Assembly: GCA_018269075.1 (NCBI GenBank)
Contig: JAFDVJ010000009.1
Span: forward strand, 1,007 to 65,006
Origin: Acidobacteriota bacterium
Lineage (GTDB): Bacteria > Acidobacteriota > Blastocatellia > Pyrinomonadales > Pyrinomonadaceae
Length of the DNA: 64,000 bases
Direction: 5' to 3'
This document shows positions 26,169 through 34,411 of the stretch, piece by piece (the first letter of the stretch is position 1; every line of letters begins with the position of its first letter). Position numbers and translations under genes: made by a program. The notes below the pieces were generated by a model. That model was not told the DNA's origin. It did no database searches and saw nothing but the letters and a program-made list of their open reading frames with translations.

Positions 26169-27017
26169 TTAGTCCCGTCCGATCTTGACGCCGCCGTTGG
26201 TCGTGACGACGCGGACCAGCGGGCCGCCGCCGTTGAGGTCGCGGCTGAAGTTGACGCCCTGCCGGCGATAGCCGTTTTCATCTTTTTCACGCTCGATTTC
26301 GAGTCCCGGGAGGTCGCTCTTGAAGCCGCCGTTGACGGTCCGCGTTTCGAAGCGCGCGGCGTAATTGTCGGCCATCGCGAGATGGACGCCGCCGTTGGTC
26401 GTCGCGACGTCGAGACCGTTGCCCTTCCACGTGCTGCCCGTCAATTCGATATGGAGCCCGCCGTTCGTCGTCCGGCCCTTGACATTGCCGGCGAGGTCGC
26501 TCAGATGAATGCCGCCGTTTTCGGCTTCGAACTCGATCGTTCCCTCGACGCTTTCGATCGAGATGCCGCCGTTCTGCGTCGTCAGCTTGAGATCGGTGCT
26601 GCGCGGGACGAGAATTTCATACGATACCGACCAGTTGCGGTCGTCGCCCGCGCCTTCCGCGCGGATCGTGCCGCCGGTTTCGATGCGGACGCCTTTGGCG
26701 AGCGCGTCGGCGTCGGCCTGCGTGTTCGCCCACGTCTGGACGCAGGCGCGCACCAACACGTCCGAACGGTTTTCGCCGCGCACGCGGATGCCGCCGTTGC
26801 GCCGCCCGTCGACCGTCAGGCTGCCCGCCGAAACGGTCGTCTCGCGCAGGTCGCGGCTCGTAAACTTGTCGCTGTTCGACCAGCCGCCGCCGCAGAACTC
26901 GCGGCTGTAACTCTTGTCTTTCTCTTTAGTCTGCGCCTCGGCGTCCGGGCCGCACAGTACGAAAACGAATAAAAGCAGGCCGTAAAAACAAAAACGAATA
27001 ATATTCGACTTGAACAT
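26169..27017 (-). CDS. Secreted DUF4097-like beta-repeat protein
   Basis: 282 residues from the ATG at 27017, chosen because MFKSNIIRFCFYGLLLFVFVLCGPDAEAQ is a clear signal peptide; an upstream start at 27179 adds unrelated sequence. Residues about 60-282 show the repeated strand pattern of the DUF4097/DUF4098 adhesin-like beta-helix: LTVDGRRNGGIRVRGENRSD, LKLTTQNGGISIESVEGTIEFEAENGGIHLSDLAGNVKGRTTNGGLHIELTG ... TTNGGVHLAMADN ... TVNGGFKSDLPG ... TTNGGVKIG. The NGG turn recurs at least eight times. Role unknown; probably a periplasmic or surface beta-helix. Confidence 0.75.
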   Translation of the reverse strand: MFKSNIIRFCFYGLLLFVFVLCGPDAEAQTKEKDKSYSREFCGGGWSNSDKFTSRDLRETTVSAGSLTVDGRRNGGIRVRGENRSDVLVRACVQTWANTQADADALAKGVRIETGGTIRAEGAGDDRNWSVSYEILVPRSTDLKLTTQNGGISIESVEGTIEFEAENGGIHLSDLAGNVKGRTTNGGLHIELTGSTWKGNGLDVATTNGGVHLAMADNYAARFETRTVNGGFKSDLPGLEIEREKDENGYRRQGVNFSRDLNGGGPLVRVVTTNGGVKIGRD

Positions 27018-27132
27018 CACAAAAAAATCCCTCCGTGGTTTGTCAGTAAAATTTATGTCGCAGAAAATGCGCGTTACAAATGGAAAACACCGGCGGTTTT
27101 GTTTTTGTGACAAATTTGTTGCGGGAATCTTT

Positions 27133-27250
27133 GGAGAAGAGGAGAAGAGGAGACGGGAATACACCTGCGAGCGGTTCAATTTTCACCGGAAAGTTAAACC
27201 TCAGGCAGAAGTGTCCCTATCTCCTCCTCTCCTCTTCTCCTCTTCTTTCT
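27133..27250. repeat. Inverted GAGAAGAGGA arrays
   Basis: ggagaagaggagaagaggag (from 27133) and the inverted tctcctcctctcctcttctc (from about 27220) lie between the methyltransferase stop codon (27251) and the DUF4097-like gene. A further short-unit family in the same gene-border arrangement. Confidence 0.75.
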
Positions 27251-28279
27251 TCAGCCCCGGACAGCCTCGACCACCTGCAGGGGCATCGTCGGGTAAACTT
27301 TTTCGAGACGGAAGCCGGCCTGTTCGAGGAGGGCGGCGTATTCGCTCGGTTTGCGTTCGCGGCCGCCGGTCATCACGAGCATATTGAGATCCATGATCTT
27401 GCTCAGTGACGGCGCGTTGTCGTCTTCCTCGACGACGGTTTCGACAAGCAGCAGCTTCGATCCCTTGGGCGCGCTTTTCGCGAGATTGCGGAGGATCGCG
27501 ACCGACTGTTCGTCGTTCCAGTCGTGGATGATGAACTTCATCAGATAAACGTCGGCGGCGACCGGAATTTCGGCGAAGAAATCGCCCGCGACGAGCCGCG
27601 TCCGGCCGGCGACGCCTTCCCGCGCGAGAATATTGCCTTCGAGCACGTGCGATTGTTCGAACAGAATGCCTTCGGCGTGCGGGTTCTTCTCCAAAATCTT
27701 CGCCAGCAGGATGCCGCGGCCGCCGGCGATGTCGGCGATCGTTTTCGCTCCGGAAAAATCGTAAGCCGCCGCGACCGATTCGGCGACCGCCGCGCTGAAG
27801 CTCGTCATCGATTCGTCGAAGACGGCCGCCGCCGCCGGGTTTTCGGCGAAATACGGAAAGACCGGCTGGCCGAAAGTGTAGTCGAAAGCGATCTCGCCGG
27901 TCCTGACGCTCTGCTGCATATTGCCGTGCGAATTCCAGTGCTCGGGGTCGCCCATCATATGGAGCGCGGCGCGCATCGACTGCGGGTGATCGGCGCGCAG
28001 CACGTCGCCGAGAGCGGTGTTCGAAAAACGATTGTTCGCGTCCTTATACAAAACGCCGAGGCTCGCGAGCGCGCGAAGCAGCCGGTCGAGCGACGGCTCG
28101 TGCGTCGCGGTCAGCGCGGCCAGCTCGCCGGCGGTCTTCGCGCCGTCTTTGAGATGATCGGCGATCCTCAGGCGCGCCGCGACCGCGAGCGACTGCGAAA
28201 CGATAAAGCCCATCGCCATCTGCATCACTTGCGCGGCGGGCGGCATTGCGTGTGCCAATTCCGGGGAAACTGCGTTCAT
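27251..28279 (-). CDS. O-methyltransferase (class I SAM-dependent, hydroxyneurosporene/ASMT-like)
   Basis: 342 residues. The N-terminal winged-helix dimerisation domain (about 15-100: GFIVSQSLAVAARLRIADHLKDGAKTAGELAALTATHEPSLDRLLRALASLGVLYK) and the methyltransferase domain with SAM motif TIADIAGGRGILLAKIL, VAGDFFAEIPVAADVYLMKFIIHDWNDEQSVAILRNLAKSAP and SKLLLVETVV match the plant-type/bacterial O-methyltransferases of secondary metabolism. The His of FIIHDWNDE is the usual catalytic base. Substrate unknown; no biosynthetic cluster is adjacent, so it may act in quinone, carotenoid or xenobiotic methylation. Confidence 0.85.
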   Translation of the reverse strand: MNAVSPELAHAMPPAAQVMQMAMGFIVSQSLAVAARLRIADHLKDGAKTAGELAALTATHEPSLDRLLRALASLGVLYKDANNRFSNTALGDVLRADHPQSMRAALHMMGDPEHWNSHGNMQQSVRTGEIAFDYTFGQPVFPYFAENPAAAAVFDESMTSFSAAVAESVAAAYDFSGAKTIADIAGGRGILLAKILEKNPHAEGILFEQSHVLEGNILAREGVAGRTRLVAGDFFAEIPVAADVYLMKFIIHDWNDEQSVAILRNLAKSAPKGSKLLLVETVVEEDDNAPSLSKIMDLNMLVMTGGRERKPSEYAALLEQAGFRLEKVYPTMPLQVVEAVRG

Positions 28280-28382
28280 AAGATTAAAACTCCTTGTTGA
28301 CCTTGAAAAATAACTTTCTCGTCGACCGAATTGTTCGACATCCGTTAACGCGCGGATTCGGACGAAAAAGTATCAAAAATAG

Positions 28383-28553
28383 TTTCGAGCGCCGACCGGA
28401 GCGCCGGCATCTCGGCCGGCCAACGCCGTGCAAACGGCGTCCCACGCTTCATCTCCCTTTAATCTTCGAGAAAATGAAGCGCTTGTGCGTTTTTCAAACG
28501 CATTGCCGGCAGGATGCCGGCGCTCCGGTCGGCGCTCCGGTCGGCGCTCGAAA
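28383..28553. repeat. Palindromic REP-like element
   Basis: tttcgagcgccgaccggagc at 28383 onward is the inverted complement of the stretch ending at 28553, where the 12-bp unit cggtcggcgctc is duplicated. Inner arms (acgcttcat / atgaagcgc) pair as well. No coding content; it is like the other intergenic palindromes. Confidence 0.7.
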
Positions 28554-28611
28554 TCGAATTTTATTTTAACCGCGATACGTTTGCGGATTTCCGACACTTA
28601 TATGTTGAGGG

Positions 28612-28734
28612 GCCGCAAAAGGATCGAAAGATCCGGTTGACGCAGCGGAGAGTTCAGAGGGCTTGAATTTCCGGCTCGACCGGGCTTGCTAAGGTCAAGC
28701 AATTTTGCGGCTTCGATTTTTATTTCGGAAGCCG
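28612..28734 (+). ncRNA. Candidate structured leader RNA, GEMM (c-di-GMP-I)-like
   Basis: P1 GCCGCAAAA (28612-28620) pairs with TTTTGCGGC (28703-28711). Immediately inside is P2, a perfect GGATC-GAAA-GATCC hairpin (28621-28634), then GGTTGACGCA, then P3 GCTTGA/TCAAGC (28661-28666 with 28695-28700) with an inner CCGG stem. GCAAA before P2, a GAAA tetraloop, and GACGCA after it are in the same order as in the c-di-GMP-I (GEMM) riboswitch, but other conserved positions differ. A competing hairpin CGGCTTC/GAAGCCG (28708-28714 with 28728-28734) shares bases with P1, as an expression platform would. It precedes a giant surface-type protein gene. Structure is seen directly; ligand class is inference. 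Confidence 0.4.
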
Positions 28735-28796
28735 AAGCCATCGTTGAAGCCGATGCGACCGGCGGCGACCCGACAAACTGATTTTAATTGGAGGAA

Positions 28797-31700
28797 ATGA
28801 TCCCGGTGCTTAACAAAATTATCTCTTTGTCTCTACTGCTTTTTATCTTTCTGTCGAACACTCCGAACGCGGCGGCGCAGACGACCGCGAAGACGGCGAA
28901 CGGCGCTTCGGCGGCCGTCAGCAACGACACCCGCGTGAACGGCCGCGCCGCCGGTAATTTCGCGCCGGCGACGCCGGCGACGGTCGTGTGGTCGGAGAAT
29001 TTCGACGGCGTCACGGCGCCGGCCCTGCCGGCGGGTTGGACGACCGTCACCACCGGACGATTCGGTGCGCCGCCGCCGTTCGCCACCGTCGCCAGCGAGG
29101 CCGACAGCGCGCCGAATGTCGCGGTTACCAATGGATTCGATGATGTCAGTACAAACGGCCTGGTTTCCCCGCCGATCACTCTGCCGATCCAACAGATATA
29201 TTTCCAGCTGAGCTTCCGCCAAACCTATAATTTCGAGAATTTGGGCGCTACCTGCTGGGACGGAGGAATTCTCCAGCTGAGCACCGATGGGGGAACGACC
29301 TATAATAATGTGACGAGCGCGGCAGTCGGCGCGACCTTCATCGCGAACGGTTATAACGGCAGAACAAGCACCCTTACCTCAAGCTCAAATCCGCTTCCCA
29401 ATGAATTTGCATTTTGCGGAACTAGAACAGGCTATGTAACGACGGTTCTCGCTGTGCCGGCGAGTCTGGGCGGCTATACCATCAAATTCCGTTGGCTTGG
29501 CACCTGGGATCGTGTTAATTTCAGGCCGAATCCGAATTGGCGGATCGATTCCATTTCGCTGGTCGCGGTTCCGCCGGATCCGCTCAATATCGTCGTCGAT
29601 ACGGCTGTCGACAACGTCTCGCAAAACGCCTGCACGGCCGCGCCCCGCGATTGTTCGCTGCGCGGGGCGATCGAGCGGACGAACGCGACGCCGGGCGCCG
29701 ATACGATCTCGTTCGACCCGACCGTTTTCGCGACGCCGCAAACCACCACGCTCGGTAATTCGCCGCTCGTCGTCGAGAACAACGGCGGGCTGACGATCAA
29801 CGGGCCGGGCGCGAATCTGCTGACGCTCGACGCCAATAACCAAAGCTCGGTGATGGTGCTCAAAAGCGGCGGGACGCTGAATGTCAGCGGCTTCACCTTT
29901 ACCGGCGGCAACGCGATCTATGCCAACGCCTTAAGCGGCGGCGGTCTGCTGAACGAGGGCGGCAGCCTGACGGTCAGCAATTCGGCGATCGTCAACAACC
30001 GGGCGACGAACAACGGCGGCGGCATCTCGGCCGGCGGCCTGACGACCGTCGCCAACTGCACGATCAGCGGCAACACGGCGACCGGCGGCGGCGGCATCGA
30101 AGTCGCGCAGGGCGGTTCTTTGACGCTGACGAATTCGACCGTTTCCGGCAACACGGCGACCGGCAGCGGCGGCGGCATCGTGACCGGCGGGCCGATCACG
30201 ATCAACAGCTCGACCATCGCCGACAACACGGCCGGCGACGGCGGCGGGATCAGCCAGCAGGACCCGGGCGACATCAGCCTGCTCAACACGATCGTCGCCG
30301 GCAACCGCGCCGCGACCGCGCCCGATTTCGGCGGCACGATCCTCTCGCAGGGCTACAACCTGATCGGCAGCACGAGCGGCGCGACCGTCACCGGCACGAC
30401 GACCGGCAACATCCTCAATCAGGACGCGAGGCTGCTGCCGCTGCTGCCCAACAACGCCGCCACCCCGACGCACGCGCTGCCGCCCAATTCGCCGGCCGTC
30501 AATGCGGGCACCGCCGTCAATACGCCGGCGCTCGATCAGCGCGGCAAGACGCGCACCGGCGCGACGGACATCGGCGCGTATGAGGCGGGCGCGAATCTGG
30601 TCGTCACGAACACCGCGAATTCCAGCGCGGGCAGCCTGCGCGCCGCGGTCGATCTCGCCAACTCGACGGCCGCCGACGAATCGATCACCTTCAACATCCC
30701 GGCCAACGATCCGGGCTGCGCCGGCCGCGTCTGCACGATCGGCCTGACCGGCGGCCAGCTCGCCGTCGCCAATAACGGCACGCTGATCGTCTCGAACACG
30801 TCGGGAACCGACAACCTCCGGGTTTCGGGCAATAACGCGAGCCGCGTGTTTTCGATCGGCAGCGGCGCCAATCTGACGCTCAAGGGGCTGACCGTGACGA
30901 ACGGCAGCGTCAGCGGCGAGAACGGCGGCGGCCTCCGCAGCGACGGCACGCTGACGCTGCTCGACTGCGCCGTCACGAACAGCACGGCGAACGGCGGCTC
31001 GGGCGGCGGCATTGCCAGCAGCGGCACGCTGACCGCGAGATACTGCAGCGTTTCGGGCAATTCCGTCCTCAACAATCCGGGCGGCGGCGGCGGCGGCATT
31101 CTCAACACCGGCACGATGGAGATGAGCTATTCGACCGTTTCCGGCAATACGGTCAGCGGCGTTATCAGCGACGGCGGCGGCATCCTCAGCAGCGGCCTGC
31201 TGAATCTTTCGAGTTCGACCGTTTCCGGCAACACGGCGAGCGACGCCAGCACCCGCGGCGGCGGCCTGTTCGTCGGCAGCGGGACGACGAATGTTACGAA
31301 TGCGACCTTTTCGGGCAATGCGGCGGAATCCGGCGGCGGCCTCTTCGTGATCAATCTCGGCACGCTGAATCTGGCGAATTCGACGATCGCGGCCAATTCG
31401 GGCACTTACGGCCCGGGCATGTACACCTCCGGTGCGACCGTCTCGCGCAATTCGATCTTTTCCGACAATACCGGATTTCTGCCGGGCGATGTTTTCGGGC
31501 AGGTCGTCTCGCAGGGCTACAATCTGATCGGCAACGCGAGCGGAATCGTCTTTAGCGGCGACCTGACCGGCATTCTCTACGATCAACCGGCCCGGCTCGC
31601 GCCTTTGGGCTTCTACGGCGGGCCGACGCAGACCCACGCCCTGCTGTCAAATTCGCCGGCGATCGACGCCGGCAACGCGGCCACGTCGCCCGTCACCGAC

Positions 31701-32330
31701 CAGCGCGGCGCGGCCCGCATCGGCGCGGCCGACATCGGCGCGTTCGAATTGAACAACGCCGCCGGCGGCGGCGCGTTCGTCGCCGCTCTGCCGGGCGGCA
31801 CGCAGAACGCCGGCTACAACTACACGCTCGTGCCGAACGACGGCGGTTTCACCTATTCGGTGACGAGCGGCAGCCTGCCGAACGGCGTCTCGCTGAGCGG
31901 CGGTTCGCCGGGGAATTCCGCGGATGAAAAACAAAACGATTTCGCGCCGGCGGCGGCCGTCACGCTGACCGGCACGCCGACCCAGGCCGGCACGTTCAAT
32001 TTCACCGTCACCGCGACCAACGGCGCGAATTCGAACAGCACGAACTATACGCTGTTTATCCTCGGCCCGACCGCCGCGCCGGCGAGCGTCGGCGGCCGCG
32101 TGATGACCGCCGACGGCCGCGCCGTCGGAAACGCGATCGTCACGCTGACCGACGCCTCCGGCGCGGCGCGTTCGACGCGGACGGGCACGTTCGGCAACTA
32201 CCGTTTCGACGACGTCCGCACGGGCGAAACCTATGTCGTCCGGGTCGTCTCGAAGCGGTATGCGTTCGTCCCGCAGCTCGTCACGGTCGACGACAGCCTG
32301 AGCGATCTGAACCTGACCGCACAACCATAG
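28797..32330 (+). CDS. Giant secreted beta-helix protein with putative Ig and carboxypeptidase-regulatory-like domains
   Basis: About 1,177 residues from the ATG at 28797 (a TTG nine bases earlier, and a GTG at 28806 with better spacing from GGAGG, are alternatives). Signal peptide IISLSLLLFIFLSNTPNAAAQ. Domains: a jelly-roll/choice-of-anchor-like region (about 60-265); two right-handed parallel beta-helix segments with CSLRGAIERTNATPGADTISF starts and many SNSTVSGNTA-type coils (about 270-600 and 605-985), each closed by a TDIGAYEAG/ADIGAFELN signature typical of choice-of-anchor Q domains; a putative Ig domain (about 990-1090, LPNGVSLSGG ... TGTPTQAGTFNFTVTATN); and a C-terminal carboxypeptidase-regulatory-like domain (SVGGRVMTADGRAVGNAIV...). 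Likely a surface adhesin or polysaccharide-binding protein. Confidence 0.8.
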   Translation: MIPVLNKIISLSLLLFIFLSNTPNAAAQTTAKTANGASAAVSNDTRVNGRAAGNFAPATPATVVWSENFDGVTAPALPAGWTTVTTGRFGAPPPFATVASEADSAPNVAVTNGFDDVSTNGLVSPPITLPIQQIYFQLSFRQTYNFENLGATCWDGGILQLSTDGGTTYNNVTSAAVGATFIANGYNGRTSTLTSSSNPLPNEFAFCGTRTGYVTTVLAVPASLGGYTIKFRWLGTWDRVNFRPNPNWRIDSISLVAVPPDPLNIVVDTAVDNVSQNACTAAPRDCSLRGAIERTNATPGADTISFDPTVFATPQTTTLGNSPLVVENNGGLTINGPGANLLTLDANNQSSVMVLKSGGTLNVSGFTFTGGNAIYANALSGGGLLNEGGSLTVSNSAIVNNRATNNGGGISAGGLTTVANCTISGNTATGGGGIEVAQGGSLTLTNSTVSGNTATGSGGGIVTGGPITINSSTIADNTAGDGGGISQQDPGDISLLNTIVAGNRAATAPDFGGTILSQGYNLIGSTSGATVTGTTTGNILNQDARLLPLLPNNAATPTHALPPNSPAVNAGTAVNTPALDQRGKTRTGATDIGAYEAGANLVVTNTANSSAGSLRAAVDLANSTAADESITFNIPANDPGCAGRVCTIGLTGGQLAVANNGTLIVSNTSGTDNLRVSGNNASRVFSIGSGANLTLKGLTVTNGSVSGENGGGLRSDGTLTLLDCAVTNSTANGGSGGGIASSGTLTARYCSVSGNSVLNNPGGGGGGILNTGTMEMSYSTVSGNTVSGVISDGGGILSSGLLNLSSSTVSGNTASDASTRGGGLFVGSGTTNVTNATFSGNAAESGGGLFVINLGTLNLANSTIAANSGTYGPGMYTSGATVSRNSIFSDNTGFLPGDVFGQVVSQGYNLIGNASGIVFSGDLTGILYDQPARLAPLGFYGGPTQTHALLSNSPAIDAGNAATSPVTDQRGAARIGAADIGAFELNNAAGGGAFVAALPGGTQNAGYNYTLVPNDGGFTYSVTSGSLPNGVSLSGGSPGNSADEKQNDFAPAAAVTLTGTPTQAGTFNFTVTATNGANSNSTNYTLFILGPTAAPASVGGRVMTADGRAVGNAIVTLTDASGAARSTRTGTFGNYRFDDVRTGETYVVRVVSKRYAFVPQLVTVDDSLSDLNLTAQP

Positions 32331-32722
32331 CGACGTCGGATGGTCTGAATCCGGAGCTTTCGATCGGGCCGAATGTTTGTGAATCAAAACAAACATTCGG
32401 CCCGACGAAATTTAGACCGAACCGGAATTGGATTGGACAAAAACTCCCCTCCTTTCGAAGGATTATCTTGTATTTCCCGCAGGGTCTATCCTAAAATAAC
32501 CGAGGCCGGCGGTCGTCGAAGTTTTATGTTTCGGCCCGCGAAACATCCGAAAAGACGCGAAAAAAATTCGAGATTCAGGGAAATCCAGACTTTTTTGGCG
32601 TCCTTTCGCGTTTTTCGCGGGAATCGTTTCTTAAATTTCATTAATTGACAACTTGGGTTAAAATAACCTTACGCATTTCTTAGAGTTATCAGAATCTGCA
32701 CAGGGGAAGTCCATTTACACTT
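32331..32722. other. 392-base intergenic region
   Basis: Contains the 17-bp hairpin at 32364-32405 and, near the right end, TTGACA at 32645-32650 with TTAAAAT a short distance downstream, a possible but non-standard promoter for the radical SAM gene. Degenerate cgcgaaaa/tttttcgcg stretches lie between. No gene is seen. Confidence 0.5.
32364..32405 (+). terminator. 17-bp perfect hairpin at the 3' end of the giant beta-helix gene
   Basis: tcgggccgaatgtttgt (32364-32380) and its exact inverted copy (32389-32405) with an 8-base loop. There is no T-run afterwards, so it may protect the 3' end or end transcription by another route rather than act as a classical intrinsic terminator. Confidence 0.5.
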
Positions 32723-34387
32723 ATGAGCAATCGGGGAAAAAAAATCGTTCTGGCGGCGAGCACGTCGGAGTCATCGGAGTATCTCAGCAGCACGTGGCGG
32801 CAGATGCTGCTCGGCACTCTTCCTTCGCGATATTCGCGATTTCCGTTCTATATGATCGACGTCGACTGGCGGAACGAGACGCTTTCGGACGGGCAGGCGG
32901 TCGCCGTTCCGAACGGGCTCCGCGTCGTCGAATCGCTGCTGCTCGAAAAATTCTCGCCGGACGACGTCGTCGTCTGCTACCCGGACCAGCTCGATCTGTT
33001 CGTCGGCGAAGACACGCGCGTCGTCGGCGTCCACGCGCATAACCCGCTCGGGATCACGTTCGCGACCGACGTTTACGTCCATTTCTACGGCAAAAAGACC
33101 GAGCCGATCAACGCCGCCGAGTTCAAGCGGCTGATCACGCACCCGGCGATCAAAAAGCACAAAAATCATCTCAAGGTGATCGTCGGCGGGCCCGGCTCGT
33201 GGCAGATCGAGAAGAAGAACCTGCAGGACGAATGGGGCATCGACTGCATCGTCGAGGGCGAGGCCGAAGACCTCGTCGTCGATCTCTTCGAGCGCGCGCT
33301 CCGCGGCGAATCGCTGCCGCGCCGGATCGAGGGCCAATCGCCCGCGATGGAGCATATCCCGACGACCAAAAATCGCTCGACGTTCGGCGTCGTCGAGATC
33401 ACGCGCGGCTGCGGGCGCGGCTGCCAGTTCTGCTCGATCGCGCTCCGCAAGGGCCGCAGCCTGCCGCTCGAACATATCCTCGAAAACGTCCGCGTGCAGG
33501 TCGCCAACGGCGCGGAGACGATCACGATCACGACCGAGGATCTTTTTTTATACGAACAGGGCCCGAAGTTCGAAACCAACGTTCCGGCGCTCAAAAAAAT
33601 GCTCAAATCGATCACCGAGGTTCCGGGCGTCAAGAACATTATGCTGACGCACGGCACGATCTCGCCGATCGTCCGCAATCCCGAGCTGCTGGAGGAATTG
33701 TCGCCCTACGCCGTCGGCTCGTCGATCCACACGCACCCGGCCTCGACGCATCCCGACAAACGCTACGCGAGCCTGTTCGTCGGATTGGAGACCGGCAGCA
33801 CGCGGCTCTTCAATCAATTTATGAAGGGCAAGGCGTATCCGTATAAAGCCGAGCAGTGGCACGACGTCGTGCTAAAAGGAATGGAATTGATGAACCGGCA
33901 CAACTGGTTTCCGTTCGCGACCTTCATCGTCGGCCTGCCGGGCGAGACCGAGGACGACACGAAGCGCTCGCTCGATCTGCTGCACGCGCTGAAAGATTCG
34001 AAATGGGTCGTCATCCCGACGCTTTTCGTGCCGCTCGAAGACACGCGGATGGAAGCCAAAGAATCGGCCAAGCTCGCCAAACTGACCGAGCTCCAATGGG
34101 AATTTTTCTTCACCTGCTGGCGCTACAACATCGATTTTTACCGCAGCGACCCGTCGTTCCAGCGCCGCTTCAACCTCGGCATTCCGATCTATTACTATAT
34201 GATGGGCCGCCGTCTTTTCGGCAAGCAGATGAAATACCCGCTGCTGCGCCTCGCACATTTCCCGGAAAGCTATCTGAGCCGCCGCCTGTATCTCAACCTC
34301 GACGAACCGAGCCGGATGAAAGTCCCCGAAGCGGTCGAAATCCCGCAGCCGAAAATGCGGCCGGCGATCCCTGAGCTAGTCGACTAA
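32723..34387 (+). CDS. B12-binding-domain radical SAM protein
   Basis: 554 residues, cytosolic. The N-terminal part (about 1-190) has the layout of a cobalamin-binding domain (VVCYPDQLDLFVGEDTRVVGVHAHNPLG ... HLKVIVGGPGSWQIE ... GIDCIVEGEAEDLVVDLFERAL). The radical SAM core has the cluster motif CxxxCxxC at Cys230, Cys234 and Cys237 (TRGCGRGCQFCS), followed by LTHGTISPIVRNPELLEEL and LFVGLETGSTRLFNQFMKG. The C-terminal region with LPGETEDDTKRSLDLLHAL is typical of this class. The usual DxHxxG B12 signature is not seen in strict form, so cobalamin binding is inferred. Substrate unknown. Confidence 0.8.
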   Translation: MSNRGKKIVLAASTSESSEYLSSTWRQMLLGTLPSRYSRFPFYMIDVDWRNETLSDGQAVAVPNGLRVVESLLLEKFSPDDVVVCYPDQLDLFVGEDTRVVGVHAHNPLGITFATDVYVHFYGKKTEPINAAEFKRLITHPAIKKHKNHLKVIVGGPGSWQIEKKNLQDEWGIDCIVEGEAEDLVVDLFERALRGESLPRRIEGQSPAMEHIPTTKNRSTFGVVEITRGCGRGCQFCSIALRKGRSLPLEHILENVRVQVANGAETITITTEDLFLYEQGPKFETNVPALKKMLKSITEVPGVKNIMLTHGTISPIVRNPELLEELSPYAVGSSIHTHPASTHPDKRYASLFVGLETGSTRLFNQFMKGKAYPYKAEQWHDVVLKGMELMNRHNWFPFATFIVGLPGETEDDTKRSLDLLHALKDSKWVVIPTLFVPLEDTRMEAKESAKLAKLTELQWEFFFTCWRYNIDFYRSDPSFQRRFNLGIPIYYYMMGRRLFGKQMKYPLLRLAHFPESYLSRRLYLNLDEPSRMKVPEAVEIPQPKMRPAIPELVD

Positions 34388-34411
34388 TAAATTCCGCCGT
34401 CGCCGCTCGTC

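Larger units (their letters stand above)
28280..28796. other. 517-base gene-free leader region
   Basis: No supported gene. It contains a palindromic element (28383-28553) and a candidate structured RNA (28612-28734), both listed separately, and GGAGG at 28790-28794 just before the start of the giant beta-helix gene. The short open frames here are encoded by the palindrome. Confidence 0.6.

Noticed and set aside
28294-28640. Small frames in the leader of the giant beta-helix gene
   Set aside because: They are encoded by the palindromic element, repeat the same motifs (ERRPERR) on both strands and lack codon bias.
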